56,779 nucleotides of DNA, taken from NCBI GenBank assembly GCA_033557835.1, contig JAWQRO010000107.1, positions 1 through 56,779 on the forward strand, written 5' to 3'. Below the pieces are notes generated by a model that saw only the letters and a list, made by a program, of their open reading frames with translations, did not search any database and was not told the DNA's origin. The translations under genes were made by a program, and so were the position numbers. Below, piece after piece: positions 25,434 to 36,540 of the stretch. Within the stretch, counting starts at the first letter, position 1, and every line of letters starts with the position of its first letter. Source of the stretch: Helochares maculicollis. Lineage: Eukaryota; Arthropoda; Insecta; Coleoptera; Hydrophilidae.

Positions 25434-27996
25434 AAAGTTACAAACCACATCCATGTCTGATAGCTGCACGTTTCGATTTGTGTCTTGGGAGGCAGTTGAC
25501 TGACGCACTTTGCGAATCATATCAAATAAGTACGAAAAATTACGAAAACATACGGAAATCAATCGAACGTTACGAAATAACTCTAAAAAATCGCAAAATA
25601 TTCGAGAATATTATGGAAGAAGAATATAGAAAATAGAGTATTATGACAAACCCATCGAAACGACTTAGAAAAAATAGCAAAAATGTTCCATAAAGGGTCT
25701 AAGCGAAATATTTTAATATGAATAATCGAGGCGCTTAATTTTTTACTGAGTTGGAATCGAAAAGCGACCAAAAACCTTTGCCCAAAAGTTCGCCGATTTT
25801 TTTTGTTCAACATACAAACTTATAATAATATTATTATTAGAAAAAGACGAAAAAATCTAACGTTCAGACAACTTGCACACACCCATAATATAGAAATACT
25901 TTTTTTTAACATTTTGCAGCTATATATTATTTTTAGTATATAGTTTAAATATAGTAATATTTTATTATACGAACGCTGAGCATTGAGAGAGCCCGGGTCG
26001 CTGTTCTTTTACGTTACGTCTTTATTAGCTTTTATTATATACGTCTAAGATGCGCTACCACTATACGCTACTTATAAGTATTTTTTATTTTCTTTTTATA
26101 AATATTTAAAAAGTAGATAAATAGATTAGCATTTTAAAAAAGTAGTTATTTTCGTTATTTTATTGCTTTGAGTTACATTATAGAAGACAAAATTTTGATA
26201 TATTTTCAACAATGCTTTCATGGGTTTGCTGTCAAATTTGTGTTTTCTAGGAGCGACGCGTGGCCGCGGACTTATCGACCAAAATTGCGCCAGAGCAGCA
26301 ATTGACACGTTTTTGCACAAATCTAGCGAAAGATCGTTACATTCCAGTATACTATACTAAAGTACTATTAATAAGTAGTAGATACAGCATTTCGGATTAA
26401 TCGGAGCATCGGAAATGAATTTTAACTTATAAATATAGTTCACGATACTAATTACTATTGCTTTGAGTGAGTATATCCTAAAATGGGTTAGGTAATGCAA
26501 GACGGATGTTTTTTGACTAACAGGACTCTTTTCTAATTCATTTTATGTTTCCTAATTCTCAATAATCTCCAAAACAATTTTTTTCATTGTTTAGATTAAA
26601 ATAGTGATTTTTAACTGAAGATAAAATTCACGGCAGTCCTATTGAGAAACGTAATCGAGTTGTTGGATTTAAAAACGACCATTGCCCTCTTAATTGTGAG
26701 CAAAGATCGAATCGGCAGTACTAAAGGCACAGCTAAGAAGTATTGCGATGCAAAACCCTTATTTGCTAATTTCAGTGATATTTTGAGACGTAATTGTTAC
26801 GGCTTAAAATTTTATATAGCTCCGATTCTGATAATTTTTGTACTTTTTACGTATGTATGTGGGAATGTTGAATGGCGACAACAATTTTTTTACCAGACGT
26901 TCCTAATTTTTGAAAACGATGTTCAGAAGAAAATACCTTGCGAGTGGTTGCAAAATTACTGCTCTGGAATTGTGGCGTTCTAAATTTGGTACCATGGTCC
27001 TTGTTGCCGCGCATGTGTTTCAGACAAGAACCGTAAACTCTCTCACAATTTCCTAGCCAATTTTTTCGATTTTTTTTTCGTTAGTTAACAACTTCTATTT
27101 TTTTATTTATTTAAATTCAAGTGCGGTTGAATATCAACCATCCTCACTAAATTTGCGTTCAACATTTAGAAAACTTTCAAATTCACTTACGAATTGTAGA
27201 AAAAAATCTACAAAATAGATTCATTTGTTTCATTATATTTAAACATTTATTTAAATAGCTTTATGATATTGTAAAATGCGCCTTTTGGCAGCAATTTTCC
27301 TCAATACTACTTCTTCTAATTTACTCTAATTATTTTTAGTTATTTTTTTTAAGATTTTTTCCCGACAACTTCGCTTTTTCGATTAATCGAGTATAGTAGC
27401 CACGCGATCGCTCCTGTAAGACCCAACTGTGCAAGCTAGTCACATACCAACGGTTAGAGGGCGCTGAACAGCTAAACCATTAAAGACGTATCTTATGGTG
27501 TAGCTAGTCCAGCTATGGCTCCATTAGTATTACTATTACTGCTGCAATAGTGAATCAATCTAGAAAATTAGTCTTATTGATCCGATTGATAATTAGCGTG
27601 GAGGGATAACTCTGTATCGACTGAAAAGAACGATTATATTGATTTGTCGTGGAGAAGTCAGCTAATTGCGGTTTAGTCGCAGCTAAACGTGGATTTTTAA
27701 TCACAATTTGAAGCAACAGCCCCATGAGTTTCCGTAACTACCCCGAACTTGCGACCCAAAGCCTAGTTCTCATTACAGGATGCTACCAAAAAGATATATC
27801 TTATAATAAATATTAATTTACTTCATATTATAATATAAATACAGTTTTTCTTCTAGAAACATCTATATGTATTTTTTCCTTATTATACTATTCTTTCAAA
27901 AATTACTTTTATTAATATAATAATTATGAAATATAGATATTATTACTTAAATATCGTAGTTAGGCCTGTATATTAAGTGTTAAAAATATGCTAATA

Positions 27997-28008
27997 TACA
28001 GAGTGATT
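27997..28008 (+). other. TACAGAGTGATT string resembling an insect repeat terminus
   Basis: The string resembles TACAGGGTGATT-type element ends, and a similar one lies at 1302-1313. No opposite end or target duplication was found, so this is only a pointer. Confidence 0.2.
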
Positions 28009-28063
28009 TGCAATAATGTGTCGCAGTCATATTTGTGAATGATGATTTGACCTCTTTTCGCCA

Positions 28064-28081
28064 CCCCCCTTGGCGGGGGGG
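28064..28081. other. G/C-run hairpin
   Basis: A run of C, the bases TTGGC, then a run of G fold back on themselves within AT-rich flanks. Similar G/C-run hairpins lie at 34456-34502 and 35372-35388. Confidence 0.65.
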
Positions 28082-29581
28082 ACAAAAAGTGTACTTAATA
28101 TGAGTATGCGTTTTTTTAACAAATTTGCTTGTTTGTCTCTTTTATAATAAGAATATTTTCATTTGTTTCATTAAATTTATTATTATTGCGATTAGCCCTT
28201 TCATGTGAAAAAAAAATGATCGAAAAACTGTGGGAGCGGCCAGCATTTTTCCTCATTTTTTTTCTTATTAAATAGACACAAAAACATCAAAATACAGCGA
28301 TGAGTATGCCAATTATGCTATCTAAAAATTTTTAATAATTATATATCCAAATTCCTATACATTTGAATAATATAACATTTATAAGTAACGAAAACATTGA
28401 TTTTTTAAAATTTTCACTTACTTAGTACTTCAAGTTACAAAAATGTTGGATGATTTCAGGGCGGGAAGACTTTTTTCCAAAAAAACAACGGTTGCCATAA
28501 GCACCTTTTTTTATTACGAAAAGTCGTGCCCATATCAAACGGTGTTTCATTTCATATATCAAACCTATGTACGTATTGCCTAAGTAGTTAAAGTGTTCAA
28601 AACACCGCTGCAAAAACCCCGAAATTTGTTGCGGCCAACCTTTTCTTTGAGCAGAATATATTTTTATATTACTTTTTATTATATTATATTTAATAATATT
28701 TAATAGTTTCCACACGATTATAATAAAAATTTTCTTCTTAAAGTTCACTCTCCTCCGAAAATTGTTCGTCTTTCCAAGTATTCATCTCAGTTTTTCTCTA
28801 CGTCTACATTTTATGCGTACTAAAATACTTTTATATGCGATTATTATAGGAATATATTAAAATATAAAATGCGATTTTCATCTATAAATATTTTAAATTG
28901 TGCCTCGTGAGCTACGCTATCTCTACAGTACTCACTATATTTATATGTTTATATATAGAAGAAACATGCAGATGATAATACAACACCTAACAATCAAACT
29001 AAAACACAGCTCATGCTATACTATTATAAACGTAATAATGACGATAGTCTAATCTAGGCGAAATTTGCTTCTTATCGGTATTGGTGGCGAGTGTTGACAA
29101 AGTGTGGTGATGAATAAGTGGAGATGGTTGCGGTACAAGTCGCTCAGTATGTGCCGTTATGCCTTTCAGACTGTATAAAGACGAATTCAACGTTTTAAGA
29201 ATTTGATTTGTGCATTTCTTTAAGATATCTTCGATCGGCAGGTTGGCACATATATCCTCTACAACTTGTACCACATTCAATCGCAGCCAATGTGTTGAAA
29301 TAATAACATACCGAAATCATAAACAACTTAAAATAACCTGAAATGAAAAGAGCAAGGATTAAATGGAGAGGCTCAAAATGGATTGGAATAATTTGGAACA
29401 AATTATCAAAACTGAGTAAAAATAAACAATAAAAAGGAATTCGCAGGAGAAAAAACGGACATAAACAAATAAAAACAAACTGAAAATTAAATCACGAAAA
29501 TTTATTTAAGACAATATTTGGTTGCAATTTATAAAAAAGTCAATCTTAATATTTTCTAATTTAATCTAAAAAAGGGAGGGG

Positions 29582-29696
29582 CGGCTGTTCGGCTCCGCAG
29601 GGGCATCGCGCTAAAGTCTTATACAGTCAAATATATTTAAATATATATATAAATAAATAAATGTACGCGCAACCCCTTCTCTCTGCCAAACAGCCG
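29582..29696 (-). other. Imperfect inverted repeat with 30-nt arms enclosing an AU-rich element
   Basis: Left arm 29582-29611 and right arm 29667-29696 pair through CGGCTGTT.GGC, GGGG and GCGC blocks in the same order. The 55-nt loop is almost pure AT. On the minus strand it contains ATTTATTTATTTAT (complement of 29649-29662), overlapping AUUUA pentamers with a UUAUUUAUU nonamer as in AU-rich instability elements. If it is part of the mex-3 3' UTR, an AU-rich element would be displayed on a GC stem. Membership in that UTR is inference. Confidence 0.55.
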
Positions 29697-30184
29697 GTCC
29701 GCAAAAAGCGACGGCCATTTTGATAATGATAATCAAAAATAATAAGCGTAGGTCCTATCGCTGCCTTTTTTATCTTTCCATATGTATTTAAAAAAATTTA
29801 TCTAAGTTTTTAAAATTTCTAAAATTCAAAAACACACTTATACATTTATGAAATAGTAAAACAATAAAAAAGTTACAAAAGTTACAAAAAAATCATCACC
29901 GTATCGATTAGGATTTTTTTCTTTCAAATCTTCTTCAAATATATATAAAAATTAAAAATATCAATATAAATATATATAATTCAAAAAGTTCATTCTCGTT
30001 CATCTATTTGAAAAATGAATTAAACTAATTTACATAAAAAAACAGACACTCTTGGTATACACACACAAAATAATGGACTCCTTGTACTTAACATTCATTA
30101 TTAAATATTTGAAAAAAATATGTAAAAAAATAAAATAATAATATTAATAATAATAATGTTTTTAATAGCTATAAAACAACAAAT

Positions 30185-30192
30185 TATTTACA
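30185..30192 (-). promoter_or_regulatory. Pumilio-type element TGTAAATA on the minus strand
   Basis: Matches the Pumilio recognition consensus TGTANATA on the mex-3 sense strand. It is only meaningful if the 3' UTR reaches 5.3 kb beyond the stop; one such 8-mer is expected by chance in AT-rich DNA of this length. Confidence 0.25.
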
Positions 30193-31676
30193 AAAAATGT
30201 GTACGTATAAACAAACTAAGTCGGGGTTTTTTATGTGGGATGAAGTTTCTGTGGGGGGCGAAAGCGCAAATGCTCTTCGGTTTCGGCCGACGCTGACTGA
30301 GTGTATCCATAAACTATATAATTTAATATATTTAACGACAATAAGCTAAAATTGGATCTACTACTCGTCTACAAATAAGGCAATAAAAAATAAAATAAAT
30401 AGTTGAAAACATTTCATATTAGTACTCTAAAATCCGCCTCTTCTTTAAACTAATAATATACATAATCATCATAATATATACTCTACTTATATAAAATTCT
30501 AAATAATAGTTTTAAGGAAAATTAAGGTTTGTTTTGCATAGAGTTTTGTCAGCGCCAGCCGGTTTTGCCCCGCAGAAAACAACTGCTAACTGGTTTAAAC
30601 AGAGGGTGAAAAAGTGCGGTGGCTCAAAACAATGAGGGGTGCAAAACATGGTAAAAATGGGGGGAATCGTGCCGTAGTAAGTCGAGCGGCGACTCAAATT
30701 TTGCACGCGTAAATTTTGCTGCGAGCTGCTTGCGTATTGTTTTTCTTTCTAGCGGTTATCACGCTTGTTTTGCGACATTTTGGAGTAGTTGGCGCTAGGC
30801 GATACATAAGAGGCCGAACGAAACTCGAGACAAATATCAAATAAATCGGAATTAAACGTGCGATTTTCAAAATAAATCAACAATTTGCAACAAAATTGCA
30901 GCTAGAAAAGGGATTCAGTAAAAATCAATTCTCCAACTTGATCATCTAAAAAGCAGCCCAAAATCTCAAACCTAGCAAAATACACATAAAATCTCCTGAA
31001 GAAAAAAAACATGACTCTATAACGAGAAAATCGCAACTCAAAATGAAAAACTTAACGAAATACTCGGAACCCTACAGCCAGACTTGGGAAACGCAGCTTA
31101 GTAACTAACAAAATTATGAAATCCAGGTGTCAGGAAGACGAGAAAATAGCAAATTGCGGAAAGTACATACAGAAAATATTAAATCCCAACCAATACAAAT
31201 AGGGTACATGCATTTTCCATGATAAGAACAGAAATGTTAATAAGTAAAATCATAAGATGCACGCATGGAAACAGCAACATATACCTGTTTAGTAGTGCTA
31301 ACTTAAATTTTGTTACCCTATTATAATTTACTCTAAATAAAAGAAGAACGAACTAAAAGGAGGCTTACCTAAACGGCGTCTAGTAAATGTGTCAAAAATA
31401 TATATAAAATATCAACTCTTAAATATATAAAAGGAGGAACATAAATCCATTGATATATAAATATAAAATGCTTAAAACGTAGTAGACTACTTAAGAAACA
31501 ATATAAAATACTTAAAAACGATTTTTCTTCATAAGAAATTAAGTCTCTAGAGCTTTTGTAATACGAGAAAAATGCCTAAAAGTATGCAAAAACTAAATCA
31601 AACAATCCTTATGTGTAAAGTTGTGGTGAAAAATATTCGAGTAGGAATCCTGTGTTCGTACACCAGATTAGCCAAT

Positions 31677-31844
31677 GATTGGTTAGTTAATGGTTGTCCA
31701 GGCAATTTAACAGATAATTGTTCAGCTAAATCTACAAAACATTTAAAAGCCAACTGTAGACCTAATTGTACGGCTAATTCTATAGCCAACTGTCCAGTCA
31801 ATTGTACAAACAACTATTTAGCCAATTGCTCAGCGATTAGTAGC
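31677..31844. repeat. Degenerate 12-bp tandem repeat, about 14 units in register
   Basis: Successive 12-mers share a GCCAATTGTNNA consensus, for example GCCAACTGTAGA (31749), CCTAATTGTACG (31761), GCCAACTGTCCA (31785), GTCAATTGTACA (31797) and GCCAATTGCTCA (31821). Related but out-of-register words continue to about 31920. Because the unit is a multiple of three, it keeps open frames on both strands (105 and 71 codons, rich in Asn-Cys on the plus side). I regard these as by-products. Confidence 0.85.
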
Positions 31845-32639
31845 CCCGGTTATACCAATACAACAATGAATTTTTACCCTTTTGTTTAGGAAATTCTACA
31901 TCTAATTGTTAGGTTAAGTTTTGTTTAGCCAATTGGAGTTTGACCAACTGAATAGTAAGTAAATGGTTGATGAATGACAAACAACATAAAACAATTGGCG
32001 ACGATTTGGTTTTAACCGAGGTAACGTTTGATTAATACTGGCTAAAGTTACATTTTTTAGCTGGAGATTGAGAGTTATGCAAGTCCCATTTGGAAGGATT
32101 TCCACCTAGGTGGTAATTATTGTCAAATTTGCAGAAGAGGCGAGGCTGATTCCAGCTGAGGACGTTCATGATCCTTCCTTATCTCTATATTCTACAACTT
32201 TGAATCTTAGCTTACAATACAAAGAGATAAGAGTTCATGAATTTGGCGCCTAAAGAGTAGTCAGAATCCTAATGAACTATGCATTATAGTAAGTGAAACT
32301 AAAGACTCGGTTCTACAAGGCTGTTCTCTTAAGATTTACTAAACATAAGTGAAATGTGCTTACACCAAAGTTCTTGAGCCTGGAGCATGAAATAAACTAA
32401 CATGGAATTTTTGCTTTCTTCTATCAAATAGCATGTTTTTGAATTTAAGCTGAATCAGAAAGTTTTGTCTCGTTTTTAGATTTTAAGATTCAGAAATTGA
32501 TGTGAAATGAAGTAATTTACTTTCCATTTATTTTTACGTAAAATGCGTATCCACTCTGATCATATATGTGAAAATTAAGTACAGTTTATGAGTGGAGACC
32601 CGCATTAAATAAATACTGATGGAGAAGAGCACTTTGGCA

Positions 32640-33240
32640 AAATATTGATAAGACGAACGTTAAATATGTGAATTATATGAAATCCTATGAAAAATTTCCA
32701 AAAACTCGTAGCATTGCAAAATATTTTTGATAAATGTGATTTGAAAATGCAATCTCGATGATTTCGGAATGTGATTAGGACAAAATGTGATTTGAGAAAT
32801 ATGCAATTTGGACAAAATATGATGTAGTTTATAAAAATAGGAATATGTGTGAGTTTACGAGAAATTAAAGCGTTAGATATGTAATTTAAGGAAAATATAG
32901 TTTAGTTTTTTTCATTTAATTCCCATAATTGACTATCAAAGTATAAAGTATCAAAGCAGTAACTAAAAACTAGAAATTTTGAAACATGATATGAACATTC
33001 AAAATCTGTGATAAATTGTGAAAAATATGATTTACACAACATGTAATTAATGGAAATTGGTATGAGTATTTCATCTATAATAAAATGATTGCTGTGAAAA
33101 TGTCATCTATGAATAATGTAGTTACTAACACATGTAGTTTGTGAAAAATGTAATTTTTTAAAAATATGTCAAAAGTGTAGTTTGTTAGAAACGTGCGAAA
33201 TGGAAAGTATAATGTGTAATGAATTATTAAAAGTTTTATA
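32640..33240. repeat. Degenerate repeats of an AAATGTGATTTGA-like word
   Basis: The word appears nearly intact at 32732-32744 and 32783-32795. Looser versions (AAATATGATTTA, AAATGTAATTT, AATGTAGTT) recur irregularly to about 33.2 kb. Spacing is not constant, so this is an old or slipped tandem array. Confidence 0.5.
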
Positions 33241-34455
33241 ATGCATTATAGTGTATTACTTTAACAAACAAAAGTGGGAACAACTGGCGAGAAAACTTCC
33301 TGAAAGAAATTTTCACAAATGCGCACAAAACTTTAAACACATGCAGGCGAAAAATATACAACGATTCCAGATTAGCTCAAAATGAGAAGAAACGCTGCTT
33401 CACAGAGACGTTATAGGAGTCAAAAACATGATAAAACATTCCAAAACCGCATTTAACACTTAATCGCTTCAAAAATATTTCTGAAGCAAGCTCAGATTTG
33501 TTGAAAATATAATAGGATAATACATAGCAGTTTGAGAACAAAAAGAAGGGGAAATTAAAAACCATGAAATATCAGAATACATGAAAAAATAAAGAATATG
33601 ACGTGAAAATTAAAAAATGGCGTTGGCTGGTAGACAAACACAGGATGCAGTTAAAAGGCATTGAAAAGGCTGAATACAGATAAATACTGCAAGCGTGTAG
33701 CACAAACAGAAAATTCAAGATCCTGAAGACTCAGTGTCGCTCTAAATGCGTGTTGATCGCAAGCAGCTTCAATTTTCTCAAATTCTATCAAACGAATCCC
33801 ACATGCTCGGGGATTCGCAGCGCATTTCGGACCAAAAAAATGTCGAAATCAGTGCATAAGTGGTACGCGCGTGATTTTTCAACTCTAATGGTTCATTAAT
33901 GTTATGAGTGTGAATACTGAAGGGGGTCGAGGCACGAAAAGCTGGGCCAGGGGGGCGAGGCGAAGCTAAACACTAATACAGCGCGCGCGGCTATAAAACC
34001 GCGTCGTCTCAATTACATGATTTGGTTTTTTTCCACCTAAAAAAATTATATATCCCCCAAAAAATCCTATTAAACGCCAAGAAATTGCTCAAACGTTAAG
34101 AAATTCCTCTTATACCGTTAAGTAATTCCTTTTAACGTTAAAAAATCTTTCTTGAACGTTTACAATTTTTTTCAAACATCAAAAAATCTTAAGCGTGAAT
34201 AATATTTAAAAAAAAGATACAAATTTGAAATTTAAGACGAAAAAATGGCTGTGTTGTTTATAGAGTAAAGTGGCAAACTACGGCGGCGGCGTCTGGGGGC
34301 CGGCGCGGGGTGGGCGCACTTTCAATAAATAATTTCAATACTATATTTATTATCATTATTTATAAAATACTCTTAATAACTTATAAGCTATAAGAAATAT
34401 AGAAATATATGATATCACATCACATGAAATAACAGAACAATCATAACAATGAGTA

Positions 34456-34502
34456 GCCCCCGGGCGACCCCCTTCTGAAATGGGGGGCCGAGCCGGGGGG
34501 GC
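34456..34502. other. Strong GC-rich stem-loop
   Basis: A left arm of C and G runs (34456-34472) pairs imperfectly with the right arm (34482-34502) across the loop TTCTGAAAT. It sits in a GC island (34440-34640) about 1 kb downstream of the mex-3 stop, between very AT-rich tracts. Confidence 0.65.
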
Positions 34503-35371
34503 GATAACTAACAATAAGGGATATGTATGTCGTTTATTAGACGTGCGACCCGGCCGACCCCGACGCAGTGGCAGTTCAGATCACAGCCAAAAAAGGCCTT
34601 CCCCCCTCGCCCCGCACCGCACAGATCCATATGATTTACATTATTTTTTTGTTTTTTTTTCATTTCATTTTTTCGATATTTCTTTTTATACAATAATATA
34701 TATATTATTTATAACTTCAATTATTATATTACTTAAATATTTTGAGAATTGCTGAATCAGACTTTAATAATGTGACGTGTCACATGGCTTAAATAAAAAA
34801 ATATATTAAAAATTAATAACGAAACACTTAAAATATATTATAAAAAACCGTTTTTTTTTCTTATCAACTTCACTCTATTTTTATCTTTTACGCGTCAATT
34901 GAAAAAAAACGTGTTGTCTTTTCCGTTTGCAAAAAGAGAAAGGTACGCGCGAGTTTCGCGTGAATTCAAATTTGTTTGTTAAACGTTTAAAAAGTAATTT
35001 CGAAAAAATTTCGCCTTGGACTAGGGGTGGGCGAGTGGGCGGTCGGTCGGCCCTCTACCTCATCCGCAGCCCAAGCGGCAATTTTTTCCCAAAAGTACAC
35101 TTCTAATACTATTATAAAAATTGTGATATATTTAAGAAAATATTATTAGGTAATCTTTTACGTAAACTGGCTTTTTCTTCTTTTAATCTTTAAAAAATTC
35201 TAATTTTTGTCAGGGTTCATTTGTTGTTTTCTTAAACCAATCAACTAAAGGCGCTACGTGCGACCGCATTTTTAATTATTACGAATTACAATAATACAAT
35301 CTAATAACTACTTATGAAATAAAATATAAACAAATAACGCTTTAAAAGTAAAGAAAAAAGAAAGTAAAGGC

Positions 35372-35388
35372 GGGGGTCCGCGACCCCC
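35372..35388. other. Perfect 7-bp G/C hairpin in the mex-3 3' UTR
   Basis: GGGGGTC, loop CGC, GACCCCC. It lies about 120 bases after the stop codon on the minus strand, so it is very likely transcribed. As DNA it is a 17-base palindrome-like unit; as RNA it is a tight hairpin. Confidence 0.75.
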
Positions 35389-35509
35389 ATCGCAAAAACG
35401 TTCGTTGTAGGACAAAATGCGGCCTTACCGGTGCGCTAGATTAGTCGAGTTGAAGTTTGAACACAGGGCGGGAGGCCCAGGGAATGTGAGGGCGCGGTGC
35501 GGATCGATT

Positions 35510-36513
35510 TTAGGATTCGTTTGTGTGGTTGTAGATACGCATGGATTGAAGAGCCGGTAGAGAACAGACCGGGCAGACGGCCTCTCTGTCGGAAGTGATG
35601 CGTTTGGCGCAATCCTGGCAGAAGAAATTGTGTCCACACGGCACCAAGGCGTGTGTCACTCTAGAATCGGCGCAAACATAGCATTTCGCCGAAGACAATA
35701 GATTTTCGCTGGGGCTAGCGCTGTTTGGAGGCGATGGACGCGTAGGGGCCGAAACCGCCGACGGATACGACCAGATGCTGGAAAGAGCTGAGCTATCAAA
35801 TCCAGGAGAAGCATCAAGGCTCTCGTCTCTGTCACTGGAACTCCAAATGGCTCCTAGATCGCCGCGACCGCCGGCGCTGGAGGAGCTGCTTGAACACGAT
35901 CCGGAGCTAGAAAACGCGCCGGTGCTACCCGTGGAAGAAGTCATGGTTTGAAAGACGTTGTCGGAAGGCTCGATGCAGCTGAGCAAGGAACTGAACCCGG
36001 TTTTGTAGAGAGAAGCCAAGAGATCGGTGTCGTCGATGCTCAGGCCGTTGATGGAGGTGCCGTTCCCGGTCCTCATGGCAATATGTGCCTCGATCTCCCT
36101 CCTGGCGGTTTCTACGCTCTCCGGCATCCCTGTCACTTCGAAGACAGGCTCTTTATCCCTGCTGGGTGTCACGATGTAAGTATGAGTCTGGTGTTGGATC
36201 CTCTTGATGGTCGCACCTTTCGGCCCGACGACCAAGCCCACAACTCTGTAAGGTACACGCACTTGGATTGTAATGTGACCGGGGATGTTAGCGGGAGGGC
36301 CCGGAGGAGTGCTAGCACCAGAACCTAATCCAGCTAAGTTGTTCTTTCGCGATGCCCTGATTTGGCTGAAGTGCTCCGCCGCTGACAGAATTTCGCGCTT
36401 GGCCTTGGCCACGTCCTCTTTCCTTCCGGTCACGACAAACACTGGCTCTTCGCCACGCACCGGAGTTTTGATGTACGTGTTAGTTTTTGCGCGCAGGGCC
36501 TTGATCTTACAAC
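35510..36513 (-). CDS. mex-3: mex-3 family RNA-binding protein, last coding exon (KH1 part, KH2, RING)
   Basis: The exon encodes 333 residues and a TAA stop. Residues 1-47 are the rest of KH1 (CKIKALRAKTNTYIKTPVRG onwards, to about 36371). Residues 80-147 are KH2 with the GPKGATIKRI loop (about 36071-36274). A serine-rich linker holds a run near residues 202-213. Residues 277-316 form a C3HC4 RING at 35564-35683 with exact spacing C-x2-C-x11-C-x-H-x3-C-x2-C-x11-C-x2-C. MEX3 proteins bind mRNA through the KH pair, repress or destabilise targets, and their RING can act as a ubiquitin ligase; the RING separates this from C. elegans MEX-3. The first two exon bases complete a glycine codon, fitting the conserved GRQG|CKIK junction that I recall from vertebrate MEX3 genes. 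In Tribolium, mex-3 is reported to help repress caudal. The first coding exon was not found in the window. Confidence 0.96.
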
Positions 36514-36540
36514 CTGCAACAAAAGAAATTTACATTAGCG
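36514..36540 (-). other. Splice acceptor of the mex-3 last coding exon
   Basis: On the minus strand the exon is preceded by TTTCTTTTGTTGCAG. A CTAAT branch-point-like word (complement of 36534-36538) lies about 20 bases upstream. The reading phase (two bases of a split glycine codon) agrees with the protein family. Confidence 0.9.

Larger units (their letters stand above)
25434..35509 (-). other. Region downstream of mex-3, including its 3' UTR of unknown length
   Basis: No coding gene is recognised in these 10 kb. The right part must contain the mex-3 3' UTR; where it ends cannot be read off, since AATAAA on the minus strand (for example near 34524) is frequent by chance in such AT-rich DNA. 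The texture is distinctive: long AT tracts broken by sharp G/C-run islands at about 35372-35388, 34440-34640, 34260-34330, 33900-34010, 30230-30310, 29580-29700 and 28060-28081. From about 29.7 to 33.6 kb the plus strand is visibly richer in A than T (29 A against 8 T in 31021-31080), so a minus-strand transcript would be U-rich. Confidence 0.45.

Noticed and set aside
26642..26983. 113-codon plus-strand open frame
   Set aside because: Starts at a non-ATG codon, with no known motif. Length is unremarkable for a 57-kb window.
31572..31889. 105-codon frame rich in Asn-Cys repeats, looking like a small cysteine-rich protein
   Set aside because: The pattern is produced by the 12-bp tandem repeat and also opens the opposite strand. 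No signal peptide or flanking coding sequence was seen.
33960..34015. TATAAAA word within a GCGCGC context, promoter-like
   Set aside because: The word sits in the loop of a small CGCGG/CCGCG fold with no other promoter evidence, downstream of a gene on the other strand.
34480..34755. 91-codon plus-strand frame in a GC island
   Set aside because: Created by G/C runs followed by AT-rich low complexity, antisense to the probable mex-3 3' UTR.
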